Below are positions 8,731 to 16,968 of a DNA stretch of 64,000 nt, piece after piece (position 1 is the stretch's first letter; each line of letters starts with the position of its first letter). The stretch comes from Chryseobacterium sp. S0630. Its GTDB lineage: Bacteria > Bacteroidota > Bacteroidia > Flavobacteriales > Weeksellaceae. Under the pieces are notes generated by a model. That model worked only from the letters and a program-made list of their open reading frames with translations, made no database searches and was not told where the DNA came from. Position numbers and translations under genes: made by a program. The stretch spans positions 62,001 to 126,000 of the forward strand of contig NZ_JAMZGF010000005.1 in the NCBI RefSeq assembly GCF_024158915.1. Direction: 5' to 3'.

Positions 8731-9288
8731 ATGAAACTTACAAACAGATCAAAAGTTGTTTCCAATAAAGAAATGACCCTTGCTGAAAAAATCTACCTTC
8801 CTGCCATCTTTACAGGGATGGGGATTACATTTAAGCATGCTGTAAGAACCGTGATAAAGGGTGCTCCCGCAGTATATTCGTATCCGGAAGTACAGAAACC
8901 AAGAACCACCATCTGGAGAGGTCAGCACGTTTTGAAAAGAGACGAAGAAGGCAGAGAAAGATGTACAGCTTGTGGACTTTGTGCGGTAGCTTGTCCTGCA
9001 GAAGCCATTACGATGACTGCTGCTGAAAGAACTAAAGAGGAAAGAGGTCTTTACAGAGAAGAGAAATACGCTTCAGTATATGAAATCAATATGCTAAGAT
9101 GTATTTTCTGTGGTATGTGTGAAGAAGCTTGTCCTAAATCTGCCATCTATCTTACCGACAGATTGGTAGACGTAGAAACCAACAGAGGTTCTTTCATTTA
9201 CGGAAAAGATAAATTAGTTGAAAAAATAAATGAAAGGATTGATATCACGACAAGACAATCCGAGAAACAAAAAAATGCGGTAAAATAA
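8731..9288 (+). CDS. nuoI: NADH-quinone oxidoreductase subunit I
   Basis: Ferredoxin-like subunit with clusters N6a and N6b that relay electrons to N2. Two CxxCxxCxxxCP motifs are visible: Cys78, 81, 84, 88 and Cys124, 127, 130, 134. 185 residues. Its stop codon overlaps the nuoJ start by one base (TAATG at 9286-9290), a sign of translational coupling. A 151-bp spacer of repeated TCTAAnATCTAA-like words separates it from nuoH. Confidence 0.97.
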   Translation: MKLTNRSKVVSNKEMTLAEKIYLPAIFTGMGITFKHAVRTVIKGAPAVYSYPEVQKPRTTIWRGQHVLKRDEEGRERCTACGLCAVACPAEAITMTAAERTKEERGLYREEKYASVYEINMLRCIFCGMCEEACPKSAIYLTDRLVDVETNRGSFIYGKDKLVEKINERIDITTRQSEKQKNAVK

Positions 9289-9785
9289 TGGATCAGTTTT
9301 TATTTTTCTTGGTGGCGTTTTTAGCAGTGGCAAGTGCTGTTTACTTTGTATTTGCAAGAAATCCTCTTTATGCTATTTTGTCATTAATTGTTACGATGTT
9401 TTCAATTGCCGGAATGTACATTCTTCTCAATGCACAGTTCCTGGCAATCATCCAGATTATAGTGTACGCAGGTGCTATCATGGTACTTTTCCTTTATATC
9501 TTAATGATGCTTAACCTTAATAAGCAAGACGAAAGTAAAAAGAACAATACTTTAAAATTTGTTGGAGTTTTTACAGCAGGTCTTCTTTTGGTAGGTGTAT
9601 TAGGAGTTTTCAGAGGAGTAAAAGACAATCACATTGTTGTTGAAAATGTAGACAGAGGTGTAGGTCTTACCAAAAATCTGGGTAGACTTTTGTTTAATGA
9701 ATATGTTTTACCGTTTGAGCTTGCTTCCATCCTAATTCTGGCAGGTATTGTAGGCGCGGTATTAATCGGTAAAAAAGATTTATAA
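9288..9785 (+). CDS. nuoJ: NADH-quinone oxidoreductase subunit J
   Basis: Membrane-arm subunit with five hydrophobic helices across 165 residues. The family stretch NPLYAILSLIVTMFSIAG is at about 25-42 and the VYAGAIMVLFLYILMML helix follows at about 59-75. The start ATG overlaps the nuoI stop by one base, and nuoK starts 4 bp after its end. Likely to contribute the pi-bulge helix that couples quinone chemistry to proton movement, as known for the family. Confidence 0.96.
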   Translation: MDQFLFFLVAFLAVASAVYFVFARNPLYAILSLIVTMFSIAGMYILLNAQFLAIIQIIVYAGAIMVLFLYILMMLNLNKQDESKKNNTLKFVGVFTAGLLLVGVLGVFRGVKDNHIVVENVDRGVGLTKNLGRLLFNEYVLPFELASILILAGIVGAVLIGKKDL

Positions 9786-9789
9786 AATT

Positions 9790-10119
9790 ATGGGAGAAGT
9801 AAATACATTTATACAAAGCATCCCTTTGGACTACTTCATCATTCTTTCATCAGTATTGTTCTGTTTGGGAGTAATGGGAGTATTGCTTAGAAAAAATGCT
9901 ATTGTGATTCTGGGCTGTGTAGAGCTTATGCTGAATTCTGTAAACCTTTTATTGGCAGCTTTTTCAGCGTATAAAGGCAACGGCGACGGACAGCTTTTAG
10001 TTTTCTTCATTATGGTGGTAGCTGCTGCTGAAGTAGCAGTAGGTCTGGCAATTATTGCGATGCTATATAGAAACACCCGTTCTGTAGATGTGAGTATATT
10101 TAATAAATTAAGAGGATAA
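9790..10119 (+). CDS. nuoK: NADH-quinone oxidoreductase subunit K
   Basis: 109-residue, three-helix subunit of the proton-pumping arm. The family shows conserved glutamates in helices 2 and 3: here CVELMLNSVNLLL and AAAEVAVGLAIIAMLYR. Located 4 bp after nuoJ and 2 bp before nuoL, so J-K-L form a tightly packed block. Confidence 0.97.
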   Translation: MGEVNTFIQSIPLDYFIILSSVLFCLGVMGVLLRKNAIVILGCVELMLNSVNLLLAAFSAYKGNGDGQLLVFFIMVVAAAEVAVGLAIIAMLYRNTRSVDVSIFNKLRG

Positions 10120-10121
10120 GA

Positions 10122-12035
10122 ATGGAGAATCTAGTATATGCAATAGTACTTTTACCACTTTTAGGGTTTCTTATTAACGGGCTATTCGGGAAAAATCTTC
10201 CAAAAATATTGGTAGGATCTTTGGCTACAGCTATGGTTTTCGGATCTTTCTGTATTGCTGTAAGTATTTTCATGAATTTCAATTCTGAAAGCCAGCCTGT
10301 TATTGTAAAAGCTTTTGAATGGTTTAGAGTAAACGGAGTTCAAATCAATTTTGGATTCCAGATTGATCAGCTTTCTTTAATGATGGTGATGATCATTACG
10401 GGTATCGGTTCACTGATCCACTTATACTCTATCGGATATATGAGTCATGATAAAGGATTCTATAAGTTTTTTACTTACCTGAATCTTTTCATCTTCTCGA
10501 TGTTACTTTTAGTAATGGGAAGCAACTACCTTATCCTGTTTATCGGATGGGAAGGTGTAGGTCTTTGTTCTTACCTGTTAATCGGATTCTGGTATACTAA
10601 CGAAGAATACGGTAAAGCAGCAAGAAAAGCTTTCATCATGAACAGAATTGGTGACCTTGCGTTATTGATCGGTATTTTCATGATCGCTTCTCAGACTAAT
10701 GCTGTAGATTATCTTTCTGTAGCAGAAAACGCTTCAAAATTTGAATTAGACGGAACAGTGATTATCTTTATCACAGCGAGTTTATTCATCGGTGCTACCG
10801 GTAAATCTGCTCAGGTTCCATTATATACATGGTTACCGGATGCGATGGCGGGACCAACTCCTGTATCAGCGTTGATCCACGCGGCAACGATGGTAACGGC
10901 AGGTATCTACTTAGTGGTAAGATCCAACTTCTTATTTACTTTAGCACCTACAGTACAGGGAGGAATTTTATTCATCGGATTCTTAACGGCTGCTTTGGCA
11001 GGATTTTATGCACTACGTCAGAACGACATCAAAAAAGTATTGGCATACTCTACAGTTTCACAGCTTGGATTTATGTTCATCGCTTTAGGTCTTGGAGCAT
11101 ATACAACAGCAATGTTCCACGTAATGACGCACGCTTTCTTCAAAGCTTTATTATTCTTGGGTGCAGGTTCTGTAATCCACGCTATGAGCAACGAGCAGGA
11201 TATGCGTTTCATGGGAGGTCTTAAAAAATATATTCCTCTTACCCACGCTACATTCCTTATCGGAACATTAGCCATCTCAGGTTTCCCTTTACTATCAGGG
11301 ATGATCTCTAAAGACGAAATTTTAGTAGCAGCTTTCGCTAAAAACCCTGTTTACTGGGTAATCTTATTTGTTTTAGCGGCAATGACTGCAACTTATATGT
11401 TCAGACTATACTACCTGACATTCCACGGAGAATTCAGAGGTACAGAAGAACAAAAACACCACTTACATGAAAGCCCTTCTAATATGACATTACCATTGAT
11501 CGTATTGGCTATTCTTTCTGTAATCGGAGGTTTTATCAACCTGCCACACTTCATCGGTCACGGCCATTATGCTAAACTGATGGAATGGTTAAAGCCAGTT
11601 CTTACGGAACAAAGCTACAGCCAGATGGAAGCTACTCTTTCAGGAGTACCTTTCAATACTGAAATGATCTTATTAGCAGCTACAGTATTAATGTTCTTCA
11701 CTGTATGGTTCATCGTTAGAAATACTTATGTAAGTAAGAAAAAGATGGCTGTTGCAGAGGAAAACTATACCGGATGGGAAAAGCTTTCTGCTAAGAAATT
11801 ATACGTTGACGAACTTTACAACGCATTGATTGTAAAAACTGTTGAAGGATTAGGACGCGGAGGAAAAATGTTTGATAAGGGTATCTTAGACCGTTTTGTA
11901 AACTTTGTAGGTGATGGTGCTGAAGACAGCGGAAAAGCTATGAAGCGTGTACAGAACGGAAATGTAGAGACATATATCCTTATCATGTCTTTAGCTGTGG
12001 GAATTATATTAATTGTTAACTTTTTATTACAATAA
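10122..12035 (+). CDS. nuoL: NADH-quinone oxidoreductase subunit L
   Basis: Largest antiporter-like proton-pumping subunit, 637 residues, with the long C-terminal lateral helix region expected for NuoL. Motifs seen: IGWEGVGLCSYLLIGFW near 142-158 with the key glutamate, the GKSAQVPLYTWLPDAMAGPTPVSALIHAATMVTAG stretch (cut: AQVPLYTWLPDAMAGPTPVS) around residue 230, and THAFFKALLFL. Two bases separate it from nuoK and two from nuoM. Confidence 0.97.
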   Translation: MENLVYAIVLLPLLGFLINGLFGKNLPKILVGSLATAMVFGSFCIAVSIFMNFNSESQPVIVKAFEWFRVNGVQINFGFQIDQLSLMMVMIITGIGSLIHLYSIGYMSHDKGFYKFFTYLNLFIFSMLLLVMGSNYLILFIGWEGVGLCSYLLIGFWYTNEEYGKAARKAFIMNRIGDLALLIGIFMIASQTNAVDYLSVAENASKFELDGTVIIFITASLFIGATGKSAQVPLYTWLPDAMAGPTPVSALIHAATMVTAGIYLVVRSNFLFTLAPTVQGGILFIGFLTAALAGFYALRQNDIKKVLAYSTVSQLGFMFIALGLGAYTTAMFHVMTHAFFKALLFLGAGSVIHAMSNEQDMRFMGGLKKYIPLTHATFLIGTLAISGFPLLSGMISKDEILVAAFAKNPVYWVILFVLAAMTATYMFRLYYLTFHGEFRGTEEQKHHLHESPSNMTLPLIVLAILSVIGGFINLPHFIGHGHYAKLMEWLKPVLTEQSYSQMEATLSGVPFNTEMILLAATVLMFFTVWFIVRNTYVSKKKMAVAEENYTGWEKLSAKKLYVDELYNALIVKTVEGLGRGGKMFDKGILDRFVNFVGDGAEDSGKAMKRVQNGNVETYILIMSLAVGIILIVNFLLQ

Positions 12036-12037
12036 TA

Positions 12038-13531
12038 ATGTCTTGTTTGTTATTAACATTATTACTATTACCTCTAGTAGGTTCGGGATTAGTTTTTGCC
12101 TGGAAGAATAATTCCAGCAAATATTTGGCGCTTGGAATTGCATTGGTACAAATGCTCCTTACGTTCTATATATTATCGGATTTTGATTTTACTCCGACAG
12201 TAGACAGCGTATTGCAGCACGAGATCAATTATCCATGGTCACAATTTATGAAGAGCTCTCTTCACTTCGGTATCGATGGGATGAGCATGCTTCTTTTATT
12301 ATTGACCAACATTCTGGCTCCAATCATTATTTTATCATCTTTCAATGAAAATGTAAACTACAGAAATACATTCTACGGACTGATTCTGTTGATGCAGTTC
12401 GGTCTTGTAGGAGTGTTCACTTCTTTAGACGGATTGTTATTCTACATTTTCTGGGAAGTAACTTTGATTCCAATTTGGTTCATTGCCGGACTTTGGGGAC
12501 AAGAGAATAAAAGGTTCGAGTTCACTACGAAATTCTTCGTATATACATTCGTTGGATCATTATTTATGTTAGCCGGATTGATCTATGTGTACAACCACTC
12601 TGCATCATTCGCTTTAACAGATTTATATAATGCTCAGCTGAATGAAGTACAGCAGACTGTGGTATTCTGGTTTATTTTCTTTGCTTTTGCAGTGAAATTA
12701 CCGGTATTCCCTTTCCATACTTGGCAGCCTGACACGTATACCTACTCTCCTACTCAGGGATCCATGTTATTATCAGGGATCATGCTGAAGATGGCAGTAT
12801 ACGGTGTAATGCGTTATTTACTTCCAATCACTCCACTTCCTATAGCTGGAATTTCCGGACAGATCGTAATTATTCTTGCTATTGTAGGAATTGTTCACGG
12901 TGCGTTGATCGCTATTATCCAAACGGATATGAAGAGAATCATTGCGTATTCTTCTTTCTCTCACGTAGGATTGATGGTAGCAGGTATCTTTGCTTCTGCA
13001 GTAGTTACTTTAAGAGGAACTTTCAATGTAGAAGGAGCTGAAGGAGCTTTGGTACAGACATTTGCTCACGGTATCAACGTAGTAGGTTTATTCTACTGTT
13101 GTGATATTTTATATAAGAGATTTAAATCAAGAGACATCAGACAAATGGGTGGTTTAGCTAAAGTAGCGCCTAAGTTTGCTGTATTGTTTCTGATCATTAT
13201 ATTAGGTTCAATGGGAGTTCCATTAACCAATGGATTCATCGGGGAATTTATTTTGTTGAAATCAGTTTATGATTTTAACGGAACAGCGGCAGTAATTGCT
13301 GGTCTTACGGTAATTCTTTGTGCAGTGTATTTATTGAGATTCTACGGAAAAGCGATGTTTGGAGAAGGAGATGAAGCCGTTTTAAGTACAGCAAAAGATT
13401 TATCAGGTGTAGAATTTTCTGTATTGGCAAGTTTAGCGGTTTTTGTGATTTTACTAGGTATTTTCCCACAACCGGTAATCGACATGGTGAGTAGTTCGGT
13501 GAAGTTTATCTACCAATCAATGGTAAGTTAA
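12038..13531 (+). CDS. nuoM: NADH-quinone oxidoreductase subunit M
   Basis: Second antiporter-like subunit, 497 residues and about 14 helices. Typical features: FFGIDGMSMLLLLLTN-like segment (here HFGIDGMSMLL), the helix FWEVTLIPIWFIAGLWG carrying the key glutamate, and the proton-channel stretch PVFPFHTWQPDTYTYSPT. It begins two bases after nuoL and is followed by nuoN after 16 bp. Confidence 0.97.
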   Translation: MSCLLLTLLLLPLVGSGLVFAWKNNSSKYLALGIALVQMLLTFYILSDFDFTPTVDSVLQHEINYPWSQFMKSSLHFGIDGMSMLLLLLTNILAPIIILSSFNENVNYRNTFYGLILLMQFGLVGVFTSLDGLLFYIFWEVTLIPIWFIAGLWGQENKRFEFTTKFFVYTFVGSLFMLAGLIYVYNHSASFALTDLYNAQLNEVQQTVVFWFIFFAFAVKLPVFPFHTWQPDTYTYSPTQGSMLLSGIMLKMAVYGVMRYLLPITPLPIAGISGQIVIILAIVGIVHGALIAIIQTDMKRIIAYSSFSHVGLMVAGIFASAVVTLRGTFNVEGAEGALVQTFAHGINVVGLFYCCDILYKRFKSRDIRQMGGLAKVAPKFAVLFLIIILGSMGVPLTNGFIGEFILLKSVYDFNGTAAVIAGLTVILCAVYLLRFYGKAMFGEGDEAVLSTAKDLSGVEFSVLASLAVFVILLGIFPQPVIDMVSSSVKFIYQSMVS

Positions 13532-13547
13532 TTTGATATTTTAAGAA

Positions 13548-14927
13548 ATGAGTGTTTTAATTATTGTTTTCCTAACGGCAGTTATTGCGTTATTTTCAGG
13601 AGTTTTTGAACAAGGAAAATTCGCAAGATACATTGGGATTTTGGGATTAATCATTGCATTGTATGTAAGTTTTATGCCGGAATGTTCGTTCTTCGACCAT
13701 TACAAGCATATGTACGAGTACAGTGACAATACCGCATTATTCACTAAAATATCAATCGTAACAACTTTATTGTTATTCTTCCTGGGAGGTTTTGCTTTCA
13801 GCAACCACAGAAGCCACCAGTCAGAATTATATGCATTGATGCTATTCGCATTATGTGGAGGAATCATCCTTTTCGGATACCAGAATCTGGTAACGATGTT
13901 CTTAGGAGTTGAGATCCTTTCTATTCCATTATATGTAATGGCTGGAGCTAATAAAACTGATCTTAGATCCAACGAAGCTTCTATTAAATATTTCCTTATG
14001 GGTGCATTCGCAACAGGTTTCTTACTGTTCGGTATTGCGTTCATCTACGGAAGTGCAGGAAGTTTTGATTTATACAAAATCCACGATTTCGGGGTAGCTA
14101 ATTCAGGGAATGTAATGTTCATCTTAGGAGTATTACTAATTCTTTGTGCATTGGCATTTAAGGTAGCTTTAGCACCTTTCCACATGTGGAGTCCTGATGT
14201 ATATGCAGGTTCTCCTTCATTAATCACAGCTTTCATGGCAAGTGTAGTAAAGATCTCAGGATTCTTTGCTCTGTTCAGATTGATGACGCTTGGTTTCGCA
14301 GGAGTAACTCACGAATGGATTAATGTTTTAGGAGTATTCTTAATCATTACATTACTTTTGGCAAACGTTATGGGTCTTGCTCAGACGAATGCAAAAAGAA
14401 TGTTGGCATACTCTTCAGTATCTCACGCAGGATATATCGGATTGGTATTCTTCGGAATGACAAGCCTTTCTACGTATAACCTGGCATTTTATTTATTTGC
14501 TTATTCTTTATCTACAGTAGGTGTTTTCATGTGTCTGATCTGGGTAGAGAAATTAAAGAGAGAAACTTCTTTCGGAGCCTTCAAAGGATTGGCGAAGACT
14601 GAACCTTTATTAGCAACAGCAGCAACGATCTCTATGCTTTCAATGGCAGGAGTTCCGTTAACAGCTGGTTTCATGGGGAAATTTGCTTTATTCTCCCAGG
14701 CTATGAACGGTGCAGCTTTCTTAGTATTAGTAGCCGTGTTAGGTTCTGCCCTATCTATTGCTTACTATTTAAGACTGATCATTGCGATGTTCTTCTTTAA
14801 AGAATCAACATTCAAATCATCAGAAAAAGTAACCCTTACTTACAACATCATTGCAGTGGTTGTTATTGCTTTGATTATCATTCTTGGAGTTTTCCCGGAT
14901 CTATTTGCAAGAATATTCGGATTATAA
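13548..14927 (+). CDS. nuoN: NADH-quinone oxidoreductase subunit N
   Basis: Third antiporter-like subunit and last gene of the operon, 459 residues. Recognisable stretches are LFGYQNLVTMFLGVEILSIPLYV with the conserved Glu, KVALAPFHMWSPDVYAGSP, and KRMLAYSSVSHAGYI. It is followed within 25 bp by a strong intrinsic terminator, marking the end of the transcription unit. All 14 subunits are therefore present in one block. Confidence 0.97.
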   Translation: MSVLIIVFLTAVIALFSGVFEQGKFARYIGILGLIIALYVSFMPECSFFDHYKHMYEYSDNTALFTKISIVTTLLLFFLGGFAFSNHRSHQSELYALMLFALCGGIILFGYQNLVTMFLGVEILSIPLYVMAGANKTDLRSNEASIKYFLMGAFATGFLLFGIAFIYGSAGSFDLYKIHDFGVANSGNVMFILGVLLILCALAFKVALAPFHMWSPDVYAGSPSLITAFMASVVKISGFFALFRLMTLGFAGVTHEWINVLGVFLIITLLLANVMGLAQTNAKRMLAYSSVSHAGYIGLVFFGMTSLSTYNLAFYLFAYSLSTVGVFMCLIWVEKLKRETSFGAFKGLAKTEPLLATAATISMLSMAGVPLTAGFMGKFALFSQAMNGAAFLVLVAVLGSALSIAYYLRLIIAMFFFKESTFKSSEKVTLTYNIIAVVVIALIIILGVFPDLFARIFGL

Positions 14928-14951
14928 AACGACCTTATTATAAATGATATT

Positions 14952-14983
14952 AAAACCTTCCATTTAATGGGAGGTTTTTTTGT
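14952..14983 (+). terminator. intrinsic terminator of the nuo operon
   Basis: Stem AAAACCTTCCA (14952-14962) pairs with TGGGAGGTTTT (14968-14978) with one G-U pair and a five-base loop, then the T-run continues. It lies 24 bp after the nuoN stop. Confidence 0.88.
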
Positions 14984-15082
14984 TGATATAATCACTTTAA
15001 AATTTAATTATCACTTATCGTAGAATTACTACAGTTTATCTTTTTAAAATTTTATAGATTTACATTATTTGAAAAAAAACTG

Positions 15083-16111
15083 ATGATGAAAAAAGATTTT
15101 ATCAAATATAAAGTCAAGTCAAATGATAGTCTCAGCTCTATTGCATTTCGTATGAATATGAACAAACACGATCTAAAGGAGTTTCATAATCAGAACTGTG
15201 GTAAGATGGATAAGTTGTGGTTTGAAAGCCTGAGGGGAGTCGAGTTTATTTTGATACCTATAGACTATGTTTCTAAAGAAGAACAAGAGGACCAACTACA
15301 AAAAAGACTTCCTAGTGTCCAAGATTTAGTCTTGTTTCATGCTGGTGAATATAATATCACAGAGAATATACAAGAATTAAATAAAGATCAACTAGAATTT
15401 AATTATAAAGTCAATATTGAAATAGAGCAGAAGACAACCCAGATTATTGCTAAAACGAGACAAAAAAACTTCAAAAAAAACAACTGCACACCAGATGACA
15501 AAGTAAGTTCCCTTGCGCTAGCTTGTATGGAAACAGTCTCTCCTATTCCATTTATTATATCACCACATGGAAAAATATCTTCATTTGCCGGTCATAAAAC
15601 TTTAGTACAAAATTTCAAAGATAATCAAACAGCGATCAGAGATTTTTTTACAGGTGCGCCTTCAAAAGCTTATATTGATTTATTCTATGAAAATATCTCA
15701 AATGAAAAATATTTTCTAAAACAGATAAGCTCTACCTTATTAAATGAAGTATTATTTCCTGATATAAATTGGTTTAGCAGAAAATCAAGCTGGGTAGAAC
15801 GTTTCAAAATATACCACAATTCTTTTTCCTTGAAATTTGATTTTAATGCAGAATATTTTCATGAAAATATAGAATATGTTGAAACAGTAATTAAAGGAAT
15901 AATTGCAGAAAATTGCAGTCTTCATGAATTAATAAAAGGATCTCGTTTTGAAAATGAAAAACAGGAAGATAGTATAAACACCAGTATAGAAATTCATTAT
16001 TTCACAAATAAATTTACTAAACAATTAGCGGAAGCAAGCGCCACAATATGTATTTGTAATAGGAATGAACTATTTTATAAACACCACTTAAATCTAAAAA
16101 CACAAAAATGA
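15083..16111 (+). CDS. LysM-like N-domain protein of an effector cassette
   Basis: 342 residues, no signal peptide. The first ~55 residues (YKVKSNDSLSSIAFRMNMNK ... VEFILIP) look like a divergent LysM domain; the remaining ~285 residues match nothing I recognise. The same LysM-like beginning recurs in the next gene, whose start overlaps this stop by 4 bases (ATGA). Cassette position suggests a chaperone, adaptor or spike-loading partner for the PAAR-like protein, but that is inference. A second ATG follows at 15086. Base composition is clearly more AT-rich than the nuo genes just upstream. Confidence 0.7.
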   Translation: MMKKDFIKYKVKSNDSLSSIAFRMNMNKHDLKEFHNQNCGKMDKLWFESLRGVEFILIPIDYVSKEEQEDQLQKRLPSVQDLVLFHAGEYNITENIQELNKDQLEFNYKVNIEIEQKTTQIIAKTRQKNFKKNNCTPDDKVSSLALACMETVSPIPFIISPHGKISSFAGHKTLVQNFKDNQTAIRDFFTGAPSKAYIDLFYENISNEKYFLKQISSTLLNEVLFPDINWFSRKSSWVERFKIYHNSFSLKFDFNAEYFHENIEYVETVIKGIIAENCSLHELIKGSRFENEKQEDSINTSIEIHYFTNKFTKQLAEASATICICNRNELFYKHHLNLKTQK

Positions 16112-16956
16112 AAATTTATATCACAAAGAACAATGATACTTTTGCCGATATTGCCCAAAAGTTCAATATAAAAGATGAGAACTATTTAAAAACTTTTCAT
16201 AATCTTTCATGTCCGGAAAATGATATTATACATGGACATTTGACAACAGGAAAAAAAATTTGTATTCCTGAAGACCAACAGTTTTTAGTCAATGATAAAA
16301 ACATCAAATCATACGAAGATAAAAATTCTGATACACAGAAAAATAATACTACAACTCATCCTGATGATAATGAAAAGTCAAACGAAGATTCATCTGAAGA
16401 AGGGTTAGGGAATACTTCTTCAAAAAATCAAAAGGAGACTGAAACTAAACGGGAAAATAAAAACTCGAATGAACATACTGGAAAATATTTTGTTATTCAA
16501 AAAGGTATATGCCAATGTAATCAGGGGTTCAAATTTCCAAGATTTAAAGTGACAAGTCATCAAAAACATTACTGGAATAGTGCAGAAGGTCAAGATGATT
16601 ATTTGGCTGTAACAGAAGATGATTTACAATTTGATCCATCTGTGCAACCTTTCGGTCAATGTAAACTAAAGCCGAGTTCTGGAGGATATCTACCTTGTAC
16701 CTATGCTCCCGCAGGAAAATGGCAGAAAACTTATGAAAAAGTGAGGGTAATGGGAAAAAGTTGTCTAACAGAAATTTCTGAATTGATGTGCACTACCGGC
16801 GGAAAAATTACGGTCCTGAAGCATGGGCAACAAAACGGAATCAGCAAAACACAGATTGCCAATGCTGATTCTCAGGAACAGCATATTTATAATCCCGTAG
16901 TGAACATTGATGAGCTGAAAGAAGAGATTGATAGTGAAAATAGTTATGCACATTAA
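16108..16956 (+). CDS. LysM plus PAAR-like (DUF4280) spike protein
   Basis: 282 residues. N-terminal LysM-like domain (about 1-55), a low-complexity linker rich in Asn, Asp, Ser and Glu (about 65-125), then a DUF4280/PAAR-like domain (about 130-265). The latter is recognised by KGICQCNQGFKFPRFKVTS, FGQCKLKPSSGGYLPC, GKWQKTYEKVRVMGKSCL and LMCTTGGKITVLKHGQ, with its spaced Cys residues. PAAR-like proteins cap the spike of contractile injection systems (T6SS and relatives) and carry effectors. It overlaps the upstream LysM gene by 4 bp and is followed after 12 bp by the effector candidate. No other secretion-system gene lies in the window. Confidence 0.8.
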   Translation: MKIYITKNNDTFADIAQKFNIKDENYLKTFHNLSCPENDIIHGHLTTGKKICIPEDQQFLVNDKNIKSYEDKNSDTQKNNTTTHPDDNEKSNEDSSEEGLGNTSSKNQKETETKRENKNSNEHTGKYFVIQKGICQCNQGFKFPRFKVTSHQKHYWNSAEGQDDYLAVTEDDLQFDPSVQPFGQCKLKPSSGGYLPCTYAPAGKWQKTYEKVRVMGKSCLTEISELMCTTGGKITVLKHGQQNGISKTQIANADSQEQHIYNPVVNIDELKEEIDSENSYAH

Positions 16957-16968
16957 AATTATAAGGCA

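Noticed and set aside
10829-11224. 131-codon frame within nuoL
   Set aside because: Same strand, shifted frame inside a strongly conserved nuoL; Cys/Gly/Arg-heavy shadow.
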